Of a stretch of DNA of 64,000 bases, positions 24,801 through 31,239 are shown in pieces. Under the pieces are notes generated by a model. It worked only from the letters and a program-made list of their open reading frames with translations, did not search any database and was not told the origin of the DNA. Every line of letters begins with the position of its first letter. The first letter of the stretch is position 1. The translations under genes were made by a program, and so were the position numbers. The DNA lies in assembly GCF_039543565.1 (NCBI RefSeq), contig NZ_BAABJZ010000006.1, forward strand, positions 62,001 to 126,000, read 5' to 3'. The stretch comes from Ferrimonas pelagia (GTDB lineage: Bacteria > Pseudomonadota > Gammaproteobacteria > Enterobacterales > Shewanellaceae).

Positions 24801-24894
24801 GTATCGCTAATTCATACTGCATTGGGTTGCCGTAACCCAAGGGAATTAGGACGGCGCATAGTAGCATGCTGGATGGAACTCCCCAACGTTTCAT
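21877..24894 (-). CDS. Two-module secreted amidohydrolase
   Basis: A 1,005-residue protein with a signal peptide (residues 1-22) and two amidohydrolase modules. Module 1 (about 40-430) has the beta-sandwich and rim features, but its metal motif is PGFIDSYTQYG with no HxH. Module 2 (about 565-985) has an intact DEHSHIALRGG (histidines near residue 620), HVHSYV, FTHVLEGYKLAPE and the aspartate segment TSINSDSRDL, so it should be the catalytic half. The two are joined by a beta-rich linker of about 130 residues. The C-terminus is His-rich (HCDTLGQHSHHVH). ATG 24894 has AGGA nearby. Substrate is unknown; secreted cyclic-amide or dipeptide hydrolases of Shewanella-like bacteria are similar. Confidence 0.88.
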   Translation of the reverse strand: MKRWGVPSSMLLCAVLIPLGYGNPMQYELAIRDKTPALTALSHATLVIEPGTIIEDATLLLQGERILGIDENNQIPAAAKEINLSGYTIYPGFIDSYTQYGVTLGENSHAPSPIYEIESVGAQHANPAVRSDINWFEHFKAEPDTAKNWLKNGFTSVHSHGQDGIFRGQGFVSSLATASSHELLYQSHSGHWLSFDKGSSPLEYPNSLMGAVALIRQTLADSQWYSTHQHKQTGNTQTSLLALQNHKDKSIWFASQHPQDPFIAQQLLGEFELEPILLGSGLEFENLNQVSDAQWILPLKFAAKPSLEHPLDHADISVRQLRHWERSPGNAAALAAAEIPFALTQHGIEPEQFWPRLRKAMSHGLQADDALAALTTVPAAMLGLDQRLGRLAKGYQADLVISQGDLFTNGSLHGLVLRGEFQPLHSPSEQAYQGEYELELDQHQLILTFEQDAGKLSGLLEQGEGQIPLTELKLTPFGLGFRADLTPLGFPGISQLYLQQQAQGLSGEIHFADGQQRSVIARPQPKPVDPPSEAPPEPVHYLSRQTQPNVAYGRAEAPLSQALHIRNATVWTSTEAGVLTDSDVLIQNGRILAIGPQLKTPKGFQTLDASGKHLTAGIVDEHSHIALRGGVNEASENITSEVRIGDVLDPTDIHIYRALAGGVTTAQLLHGSANPIGGQAQTIKLRWGESAQGLKFQQAPASIKLALGENVKQSNWGDQFTERYPQTRMGVDALLRDAFVAAKEYRQAQQQYAQLRRSAKRDAVPPRPNYRLDAIAEILEGQRHIHVHSYVQSEILALLELAQEQDFHVQTFTHVLEGYKLAPELAVAGSSASTFADWWAYKFEVFDAIPHNACLMTEQGVLTSINSDSRDLIRRLNQEAAKSMMYCDMSAEQAWAMITINPAKQLKIDHLVGSIEIGKHADLVLWNASPLSVYARAETTWVDGKPYFSRVQDRLERHAIAAERQALLQKALADDEADPFGQILTPEPTPGWHCDTLGQHSHHVH

Positions 24895-25131
24895 TACTAC
24901 ATCCTGTTGTAATTATTAGATAAACATATGGATGGTAGCAAAAAAAACGCGCGAGGTGGGTGGGGTGTTTACGCCATCTAGCGCGCGTCGACGCGAGAGC
25001 AAAGATGGTGCTGCTGCGATACCCATATGGCAAACAATGCCGGTTATATTGATGCTTTAGAAGACCATGTGTTGGTGTGGCGTGGGGAAAACAGAGCGGT
25101 CATAAGCGAAGGGGGCTGGCGACCAATAAAA

Positions 25132-25158
25132 AACGACCGCCGTAGCGGTCGTTTTTTT
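25132..25158. terminator. Bidirectional terminator after hns
   Basis: AACGACCGC pairs with GCGGTCGTT across CGTA, flanked by an A run on one side and seven T on the other. It serves the minus-strand hns gene and can also stop + strand transcription. Confidence 0.9.
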
Positions 25159-25167
25159 ATTTGGAAG

Positions 25168-25569
25168 TTACTTGATGAGGAAGTCTTCCAGGGAGGCACC
25201 GGCATCGAGGCGCTCTTTAATGGCTTTCGGAGTACGACCTTGACCGGTCCAGGTCAGGCGCTCGCCATCAACGGTGATCTCATATTTCGCTGGGCGTGGT
25301 GCGCGCTTTTTACGCGGGGCGGCTTCACCGCCGACAACGGCACCCAATTCGTCCAGGCCGATACCTTCTTCAGCCAGCTTTTTGCGGATCTCTTCGATCT
25401 TGGCCAGACGTTCGGCGTTGGCGGCATTTTCAGCGGCCAATTCTTCTTCGCGCTCGGCAGCAATGGCTTGCATTTTGCCGATAACTTCTTGCAATTCATC
25501 CAGCGCCAAACCTTTCAGTTGCGCTTTCAGACGGCGACCGTGAGTTAAGATCTCGAGAAAATCTGCCAT
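25168..25569 (-). CDS. hns: H-NS family nucleoid protein
   Basis: A 133-residue H-NS homologue that binds curved AT-rich DNA and silences transferred genes. Residues 1-68 form the charged oligomerising coiled coil (LDELQEVIGKMQAIAAEREEE), a Lys/Arg-rich linker follows at 84-93, and the C-terminal DNA-binding domain contains TWTGQGRTP (106-114), whose QGR loop inserts into the minor groove. Start ATG 25569 has AAGGATC upstream. It is transcribed alone, closed by a strong terminator. The upstream region is strongly AT-rich, consistent with the autoregulation known for hns. Confidence 0.95.
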   Translation of the reverse strand: MADFLEILTHGRRLKAQLKGLALDELQEVIGKMQAIAAEREEELAAENAANAERLAKIEEIRKKLAEEGIGLDELGAVVGGEAAPRKKRAPRPAKYEITVDGERLTWTGQGRTPKAIKERLDAGASLEDFLIK

Positions 25570-25902
25570 GGTGGTGATCCTTGAATTTATACTGTTTGGT
25601 GGTGTTACGTTTACCTTAGCCCAAAGAATAAAACTTTTTAAAATAAAAGCAACTGGACAGGCGATTTTATTATTAAGACAACATCAATAATTGAGATTTA
25701 TTGGTGTCAGATGTGTCTGCTCGGTCTTAGAGTGGCAAAAAACAGAAGAGTTCACGCTTTTTCCGTGATCTTGCGCCGCCCTTGTTACTCCGGCTTTTCC
25801 CGTTGCGGATCTCTGGTGTGATAATAGCTGCGTTGATGTGATTGGCATGATGACGATGGGCTTTAAGGTGGCATTGTCTGTGCTCCGAATAAGGATTTAA
25901 AG
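25570..25902. other. Divergent AT-rich control region between hns and etfB
   Basis: A 333-base gap between divergent genes, with a stretch around 25620-25700 far richer in A+T than the rest of the window. On the minus strand TTGCTT and TATTCT spaced 16 bases apart (about 25625-25652) could be an hns promoter. On the + strand TGTGATAAT at 25817-25825 looks like an extended -10 for etfB. Both are guesses by eye. No gene or terminator is seen. Confidence 0.4.
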
Positions 25903-26649
25903 ATGAAAGTCCTGGTGGCAATAAAGCCGACTGCAGAAAAATTCGCGTTAGATGTATTGACGGGGGAGCAACCCGCGGACGTTAAGATCGACAAATGGCA
26001 GCTGGATCCCTTCAGTGAGGTAGCGCTGGCGCAAGCCCTGTGTTTGAAGCGGGAGGGTCAGGTATCGGAGTTAATCGCGCTTACGGTGGCAACCGATGGC
26101 GCTGAATCGGCATTGCGTCATGCACTGGCGCTGGGGGCCGATCGTGCCATTCAGATCGACAGCTCGCTACGGGAGCCGCTGAGCATCGCCACCTTATTGC
26201 ACGCCAAGTGTGAGCAGGAGGGGATCTCGCTGGCGCTGTTTGGTAAGCAGTCGAGCGACGGTGATCATCATCAGATCGCTCAGATGACGGCGGGACTTTG
26301 GCGGGTGGGGCATGTGGCTAATGCACAAAGCCTGAGTCGGGATGACACTGGGCTGTGTTTGAGTCAGACCTTGGGTCAAGAGCAGCAAACCGTTCGGCTG
26401 GCGTTGCCTGCGGTGGTGAGCTGCGATCTGCGCTTGGCGGAGCCGGGTTTCGCCACATTACCTAATATTATGAAAGCGCGACGGCGTCCGATTGAGTGCT
26501 TGCCCGCTTCGGCGTTGGCACCGCTGGCGCCAGAGCGAACCCGGGTACTCGCACGGCGGTCGTCGATGGCGGCGCGGGGCGGTCAGAGCGTGGGCTGTGT
26601 GGCTGAATTGGTACAAAAACTGAAACATGAAGCAAAGGTGGTGTCATGA
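25903..26649 (+). CDS. etfB: Electron transfer flavoprotein, beta subunit
   Basis: A 248-residue beta subunit of the ETF heterodimer, which collects electrons from acyl-CoA dehydrogenases (fatty-acid and amino-acid breakdown) and passes them to ETF:quinone oxidoreductase. It begins KVLVAIKPTAEKFALD and shows the AMP-binding adenine-nucleotide hydrolase-like fold with ALALGADRAIQID, LFGKQSSDGDHHQIAQMTAG and ATLPNIMKARRRPIE. The C-terminal arm that clamps the alpha subunit is present. RBS AAGGA lies eight bases upstream. It overlaps etfA by four bases (ATGA). Confidence 0.95.
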   Translation: MKVLVAIKPTAEKFALDVLTGEQPADVKIDKWQLDPFSEVALAQALCLKREGQVSELIALTVATDGAESALRHALALGADRAIQIDSSLREPLSIATLLHAKCEQEGISLALFGKQSSDGDHHQIAQMTAGLWRVGHVANAQSLSRDDTGLCLSQTLGQEQQTVRLALPAVVSCDLRLAEPGFATLPNIMKARRRPIECLPASALAPLAPERTRVLARRSSMAARGGQSVGCVAELVQKLKHEAKVVS

Positions 26650-27569
26650 GCGCGCTGGTTCTATGTCATGAGCGTCAGGGGAGCCGCGAAGAGGTTGCCC
26701 GCTTGATCCAGGCGGCGCTGCAGCTGTCTTCGACGGTCTCCGTCTTGATGCTGGGTCGACAGGCCGATGCGCAGGCCCTGTCAACACTGGAGGGGATCGA
26801 TCAGATCTATGCCACGGATTGGGCGCCATCTTGGTTGGCCGATGCCGCCGCCCGCGGTTTGGGCGACTGGATCGCACAAGGCGATTACCGTCAGGTACTG
26901 ATGGCGGCGGATTGTGTGGGTAAGGATCTGTTGCCCCGCATCGCGGCAAGCTTGGACAATGCGATGATCTCCGAGGTGGTGCAGATCTTGGCAGCGGACA
27001 CCTTTGTACGGCCCAGCTATGCCGGTACGGTAATGGAGACGGTCCAGGCTTTGGAGCCGAGGGTGATGTTGACCGTTCGGCCTATGGGCTTTGCGCCGGT
27101 AGGCGACGCCAATGAGGTGGCGGTTACGCCGGTCGCCATTGAGCTTGAAGTGGGCCTGAGCCAATTATTGCAACGACGAGAGTTGCAGTCTGAGCGGCCC
27201 GCGCTGGATCAGGCTGAGGTGGTGATCGGCGCCGGGCGCGGGGTGGAAACCGCGGAGCAGTTCGCCCTGATCGAGCAGCTGGCGGATCTGTTGGGGGCGG
27301 CGATCGGCGGCTCTCGCGCCTTAGTGGATCTGGGCTTAATCGAGAATGAGTACCAGATCGGCCAGACCGGTAAGATCATCGCACCCAGGTTGTACATTGC
27401 CGTGGGGATCTCCGGGGCCAGTCAGCACTTGGCGGGGATCAAGCAAGCGGGCACCATCGTCGCCATCGATGTCGATGCAGCTGCGCCTTTGATGCAAGAA
27501 GCGGATTATTCTTTGCAGGGCGATCTGAACACAATTTTACCGCAGTTGATCGCCGAACTGCAGAAATAA
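26646..27569 (+). CDS. etfA: Electron transfer flavoprotein, alpha subunit
   Basis: A 307-residue alpha subunit, carrying the FAD of ETF. The C-terminal FAD domain shows the signature GAGRGVETAEQF, GGSRALVDLG, QIGQTGKIIAPRLYIAVG, SGASQHLAGIKQAGTIVAID and ADYSLQGDLNTILPQL in the expected order. The N-terminal domain I is shorter and more divergent. Translation is coupled to etfB by the ATGA overlap. No ETF dehydrogenase gene lies next to it. There is no obvious terminator in the first 70 bases downstream. Confidence 0.95.
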   Translation: MSALVLCHERQGSREEVARLIQAALQLSSTVSVLMLGRQADAQALSTLEGIDQIYATDWAPSWLADAAARGLGDWIAQGDYRQVLMAADCVGKDLLPRIAASLDNAMISEVVQILAADTFVRPSYAGTVMETVQALEPRVMLTVRPMGFAPVGDANEVAVTPVAIELEVGLSQLLQRRELQSERPALDQAEVVIGAGRGVETAEQFALIEQLADLLGAAIGGSRALVDLGLIENEYQIGQTGKIIAPRLYIAVGISGASQHLAGIKQAGTIVAIDVDAAAPLMQEADYSLQGDLNTILPQLIAELQK

Positions 27570-27675
27570 CGAGACTTACTTCACGATTTGGCGGTATCTT
27601 CTGGCATAGCTGTCTGTGACTATGGTTAGAATGCCGCCAACACCAGTCCCATGGACTGAGTGTGTACCTAATATA

Positions 27676-27865
27676 CAGGTAGAGGCGCACTGCCTATCAG
27701 TAACCCGGTTGAGGTGGATAACCTATGAGACTGGGCCAAAGGAGTCGGTGCCGAAGTGGATGTCAGGGTCGCCTGTCACTGCTGGGGTTGTGCTTAATAG
27801 GCATAACACTGCCATAGTTTTCTCTGTCAGGATGACGGATCCAGATTAACTATGGAGCGCTACTG
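27676..27865 (+). ncRNA. Lysine riboswitch (L box) aptamer
   Basis: The leader of the NhaC-family gene carries the conserved lysine-aptamer elements in order: AGAGGCGC (27681-27688) after the P1 5' strand CAGGTAG, CAGTAAC near 27698, AAGGAG at about 27740, GCCGAAG (27751-27757), CTGCTGGGGTTGTG (27780-27793), a perfect eight-base helix CCATAGTT / AACTATGG closing the last arm, and TGGAGCGCTACTG where the 3' strand of P1 lies. In the known family (Rfam RF00168) lysine binding to this five-helix junction represses lysine synthesis or uptake genes. Confidence 0.87.
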
Positions 27866-27924
27866 AAAGGACGGTGGATCATTGCCATGATTTCCCCCCT
27901 CGGCTTGTGCCGTGTCAGTTGCCT

Positions 27925-27958
27925 CCATCTTAAATAACGACGATAAAATTAAAGATGG
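27925..27958 (+). promoter_or_regulatory. Possible start-codon-sequestering helix
   Basis: CCATCTT (27925-27931) is exactly complementary to AAGATGG (27952-27958), which includes the ATG start of the transporter gene. No terminator hairpin is visible between aptamer and gene, so translational control by hiding the start codon is the likeliest output of the riboswitch; this is an inference. Confidence 0.5.
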
Positions 27959-29529
27959 TAACTTTCGACTTTGCCAATACGGCGTTTTCTCTTCTGCCCC
28001 CTCTGGTGGCGATTGTACTGGCGGTAATGACCCGTCGGGTTCTGCTTTCCCTCGGTGTCGGTATCGTCATCGGTTTGCTGATGGCCAACGGCTTTGCGCC
28101 GCTGGACAGCGTGACCGATCTCGCGGGCCGGATCAAAGATCTGTTCATCGATGATGGCGCCATCAACGACTGGGAAGTGCCCCTGCTGGGCTTCTTGATC
28201 GTTTTGGGCATGACCATTGCGCTGATCAACGCCTCCGGCGCCGCTCGTGCCTTCGCCAGCTGGGCCCGTACCCGGATCCGTACCCGCAAGAATGCCCGCC
28301 TGATGACTATGGCACTGGGCTTTGTGATCTTCATTGATGATTACTTCAATACCTTAACGGTTGGCTCTGTGGCTAAGCCGGTGGCGGACGACCACAAGCT
28401 GTCTCGAGAAGAGCTGGCGTATGGCGTTGACTCCACCGCGGCACCTGTGTGTGTGATGGCGCCTATCTCTTCTTGGGGCGCGTACATCGTCGGCTTGATC
28501 GGGACGATCTTCGCCGCGCGCGGACTGGAGTTTGGGGCGCTGAGCAGCTTCCTGCAGATGATCCCGATGAATCTCTACGCGGTGTTTGCGCTGTTGCTGC
28601 TGGCCTGCGTGATCGTGTTCGATATCCGTATCGGTCCGATGGTGGGTGCCGCTCAGCGTGCGCGTGAAACGGGTGCTTTGTGGGATACCAGCAAAGGCAA
28701 CCCACCCGGGGTGGACGACAAGCTGGAGATCGCCGATAACGGTTCTGTTTGGGGCTTGTTGTTGCCGATCCTGACCTTGATGGTTGCCTCGGTGTATTTC
28801 ATCCTGTCCACTGGCGCGGCCAACCTGGATGCCGATGAAGCCTTCAGCGTGATGCGCGCCCTAGAGGAAACGGAAACCACCATCGCCTTGTTTATGGCTT
28901 CTTTGGTGAGCTTAGTGGTCGCTCTGGGCTTCTGCCTGCGTCAAGGCCTGCGCGCTGCGGTGGTCGGTCAGGCGCTGATCAGCGGCGTTAAGTCGATGCT
29001 GCCTGCGGTCTACATCTTGCTGTTTGCTTGGACCATTGCCGGCGTGATCGGCGATCTGGAAACCGGCACCTTCCTGGCCAGCCTGATCGGCAACGCGACC
29101 CCGCTGTGGTTGCTGCCAGTGCTGATCTTCCTGCTGGCGGGCCTGTGTGCCTTCGCCACGGGCTCGAGCTGGAGCACCTTCGCCATTATGCTGCCTATCG
29201 CTGCCGATATGGCGCTGGCGGCCGATGCCGCCATGCTGTTGCCGATGATGGCGGCCGTATTGGCCGGAGCGGTGTTTGGTGATCACTGCTCGCCGATCTC
29301 CGATACCACTGTACTGTCCGGTACCGGGGCGGGCTGTCACCACATCGATCACGTGACGACTCAGCTGCCGTACGCCCTGACCGTGGCCTTGATCGCCGGT
29401 CTGGGATACCTGGCGATCGGGATCACCGGCTCCGCGACCGTGGGCTTCGTGGTGAGTGCTATCGCCCTGGTGGTTGCCATTGTGGTACTGCGCGGCGTTA
29501 GCGCACGTCAAGTGATGGCGAAAGCTTGA
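27955..29529 (+). CDS. NhaC-family transporter, predicted lysine carrier
   Basis: A 524-residue inner-membrane protein with 11-13 predicted helices, of the NhaC Na+/H+ antiporter-like family. Typical segments are IVIGLLMANGF, the charged in-membrane FIDDYFNTLTVGSVAKP, STAAPVCVMAPISSWGAY, FATGSSWSTFAIMLPIA and FGDHCSPISDTTVLSGTGAGC. Its mRNA leader is a lysine riboswitch. NhaC-type genes under such riboswitches in Vibrio and Shewanella were predicted to be lysine transporters, so lysine import or exchange is more likely than sodium export. The ribosome site is poor, in keeping with leader-controlled translation. A strong terminator follows. Confidence 0.9.
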   Translation: MVTFDFANTAFSLLPPLVAIVLAVMTRRVLLSLGVGIVIGLLMANGFAPLDSVTDLAGRIKDLFIDDGAINDWEVPLLGFLIVLGMTIALINASGAARAFASWARTRIRTRKNARLMTMALGFVIFIDDYFNTLTVGSVAKPVADDHKLSREELAYGVDSTAAPVCVMAPISSWGAYIVGLIGTIFAARGLEFGALSSFLQMIPMNLYAVFALLLLACVIVFDIRIGPMVGAAQRARETGALWDTSKGNPPGVDDKLEIADNGSVWGLLLPILTLMVASVYFILSTGAANLDADEAFSVMRALEETETTIALFMASLVSLVVALGFCLRQGLRAAVVGQALISGVKSMLPAVYILLFAWTIAGVIGDLETGTFLASLIGNATPLWLLPVLIFLLAGLCAFATGSSWSTFAIMLPIAADMALAADAAMLLPMMAAVLAGAVFGDHCSPISDTTVLSGTGAGCHHIDHVTTQLPYALTVALIAGLGYLAIGITGSATVGFVVSAIALVVAIVVLRGVSARQVMAKA

Positions 29530-29562
29530 TCGTCAAAACAACGATCGGCTAACGCAAATGCC

Positions 29563-29595
29563 AACCGGCGGTGGTTTCCACCGCCGGTTTTTTAT
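29563..29595 (+). terminator. Terminator after the lysine transporter gene
   Basis: A perfect 12-bp stem (AACCGGCGGTGG / CCACCGCCGGTT) with a TTT loop, then a T run. Confidence 0.92.
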
Positions 29596-29629
29596 AGGAT
29601 CGCGTCATCGATTTTAGGGGGACTCATCC

Positions 29630-30208
29630 TTGGCACAGCTCTACTTCTACTACTCGGCGATGAATGCCGGTAAGTCCACTTCTTTGCTGCAATCCGCCTA
29701 CAACTACCGCGAGCGCGGTATGACGCCTCTGGTGCTCACTGCGGCACTGGATGATCGCTATGGCGTGGGCAAGGTGACCTCACGGATCGGACTTGAGTCC
29801 GAAGCGTTGATCTTCAATGGTGAGGATGATCTGTTCCAGCTGGTGGAGGCTCAATTGGCGCAAGGCCCGGTTGACTGTTTGTTGGTGGACGAGTCTCAGT
29901 TTATGTCTAAGGCTCAGGTCCGTCAGCTCACCAAGATCGTCGATCAACTGGATATCCCGGCACTGTGCTACGGCCTGCGTACCGATTTTCTCGGAGAACT
30001 TTTCGAGGGCGCGCACTATCTGTTGGCCTGGGCCGATAAGTTGGTGGAGCTGAAAACCATCTGCCACTGCGGCCGGAAAGCCAATATGGTGGTGCGTATG
30101 GACGGCGACGGCGCGCCGGTGCGGGAGGGCGCCCAAGTCCAGATCGGCGGTAATGACAGCTATGTCTCTATGTGCCGCAAGCATTTCCGTGAGCTGGCAT
30201 GGGATTGA
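29630..30208 (+). CDS. tdk: Thymidine kinase
   Basis: A 192-residue type II thymidine kinase of the pyrimidine salvage pathway. The P-loop is MNAGKSTSLL (residues 11-20), the lid/active-site block is DCLLVDESQFMSKAQVRQL, and the zinc site comprises TICHCGRKA and the C-terminal CRKHF. Length fits the E. coli enzyme (205). Translation starts at TTG 29630, eight bases after a very strong AGGGGG; no ATG exists nearby. It sits at the border of the flagellar block, with a terminator just downstream. Confidence 0.96.
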   Translation: MAQLYFYYSAMNAGKSTSLLQSAYNYRERGMTPLVLTAALDDRYGVGKVTSRIGLESEALIFNGEDDLFQLVEAQLAQGPVDCLLVDESQFMSKAQVRQLTKIVDQLDIPALCYGLRTDFLGELFEGAHYLLAWADKLVELKTICHCGRKANMVVRMDGDGAPVREGAQVQIGGNDSYVSMCRKHFRELAWD

Positions 30209-30226
30209 CGCCAACCCCCTGAGCAG

Positions 30227-30250
30227 AAGCCATCGTTATCGATGGCTTTT
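30227..30250 (+). terminator. Terminator after tdk
   Basis: AAGCCATCG pairs with CGATGGCTT across a TTAT loop, then TTTT. It lies 18 bases after the tdk stop. Confidence 0.85.
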
Positions 30251-30434
30251 GGGGGCTGTGTGTGAGTTAACGGTTGGTCGAATTTTTCGTTTATATCTCA
30301 GTCTGTTGCATCGACCTCACCCACTGAGTCGCGTTGGCGACGGCAAGCCATCTTTGTGAAACAGTGGGGGGCGAGCCCCTCTGCACTCCCCCTACCGCTG
30401 CGTTTCGCTGTTCCCTCGCTTATGGCGTGCTCCA

Positions 30435-30518
30435 GCAGACACGCTGAAAGTCGCCCTTTTTCAAATACAAAAGCGGCCAGCCGCTTTCAAAAAGGGCTCC
30501 GTTCAGCTCCCGGTCTGC
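30435..30518. repeat. 84-bp nested imperfect inverted repeat
   Basis: Four paired segments nest symmetrically: GCAGAC (30435-30440) with GTCTGC (30513-30518); GCTGAA (30443-30448) with TTCAGC (30502-30507); GCCCTTTTT (30453-30461) with AAAAAGGGC (30489-30497); AAAGCGG (30470-30476) with CCGCTTT (30481-30487), around a CCAG loop. The internal loops are similar in size on both sides. Confidence 0.85.
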
Positions 30519-30658
30519 CTACACACACCAACGCTCGGCGCTGCACTAGGCGGCCTAAAAACGGCGTAAACCTCGAACTTGATCTTAGAGCTTCAATAAT
30601 GACTTAAGACACAGCCCTTTTTGTTGCTTGGCGTTGGGCTTTTCGGCTGGCTTTTGTC

Positions 30659-30686
30659 TAAAGCTTTGGCGTTAGGGCGCCGATAA
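30659..30686 (+). promoter_or_regulatory. Sigma-28 (FliA) type promoter upstream of flaG
   Basis: TAAAGCTT at 30659-30666 and a perfect GCCGATAA at 30679-30686, separated by 12 bases (the enterobacterial consensus is TAAAGTTT-N11-GCCGATAA). It is 136 bases before flaG, fitting late, FliA-dependent expression of flaG-fliD-fliT-fliS. Confidence 0.75.
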
Positions 30687-30822
30687 CCTGATACGTTCCA
30701 CTGTCCGCTCGGGTGCGGTACAGGGATATGGGGAGCTCAGGATGGCCCTCAATGGACAGGTTAACATTGCCATCAGCCGACGCTGACGCAGGCTGAATCA
30801 CCAATTTAGGGAGAGCTGTGAT

Positions 30823-31221
30823 ATGACGACCGAGATCTCATCCATTTCTGGTACAAACCTTGCTTCAAAGCCCGGTAACGGCCAAGCCTTGCCGACGACA
30901 AGCGCCGCAACGGCCAAAGCCAATCAGGCCGAGCCCGCGTCGGCGGGGGCGGTCACTGCGGCGGAGCGCCTGGCCTCCGGCCAGGATCCGGCGTTGGCGC
31001 GGGAGCAGTTGGAGCGGATCGCCAGCGAGCTGGAGCAGTTTGTCAGCGGCAATCAGCGCGCTTTGTCGTTCCATGTGGACGATGATACTGGCCGGGATGT
31101 GGTGGTGGTTAAAGACATCCAGCGCGATGAGGTGATCCGGCAGGTCCCCGCCGAAGAGGTGCTGGAGCTTGCCGCCCGATTGTCGGATCTGTCCGGACTG
31201 TTGATAGAAACTCAGGCTTAA
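30823..31221 (+). CDS. flaG: Flagellar protein FlaG
   Basis: A 132-residue FlaG protein. The first 85 residues are low-complexity (Ala, Ser, Thr rich); the conserved C-terminal domain has ALSFHVDDDTGRDVVVVKDI and EVIRQVPAEEVLELA, the family signature. FlaG influences filament length in polar flagella and is nearly always next to fliD. It has a clear GGGAG ribosome site and is the first gene of the flaG-fliD-fliT-fliS unit. Unlike in Vibrio and Shewanella, no flagellin gene lies upstream of it. Confidence 0.92.
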   Translation: MTTEISSISGTNLASKPGNGQALPTTSAATAKANQAEPASAGAVTAAERLASGQDPALAREQLERIASELEQFVSGNQRALSFHVDDDTGRDVVVVKDIQRDEVIRQVPAEEVLELAARLSDLSGLLIETQA

Positions 31222-31239
31222 CTGCCAAAGGAATTCGTT

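Larger units (their letters stand above)
30251..30822. other. Long non-coding gap at the edge of the flagellar block
   Basis: About 570 bases without a credible gene. It contains a large nested inverted repeat (30435-30518) and, closer to flaG, a sigma-28-like promoter (30659-30686). The only open frame of note (30356-30607, + strand) is low-complexity translation of the repeat and has no ribosome site; I do not call it. The upper half looks like remnant or spacer DNA. Confidence 0.6.

Noticed and set aside
30435..30518. Reading the nested repeat as an integron attC site
   Set aside because: It lacks the GTTRRRY / RYYYAAC core sites and no integrase or gene cassettes are near.
30356..30607. 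83-residue frame in the gap before flaG
   Set aside because: Runs through the large inverted repeat, has no ribosome site and looks like low-complexity translation of non-coding DNA.
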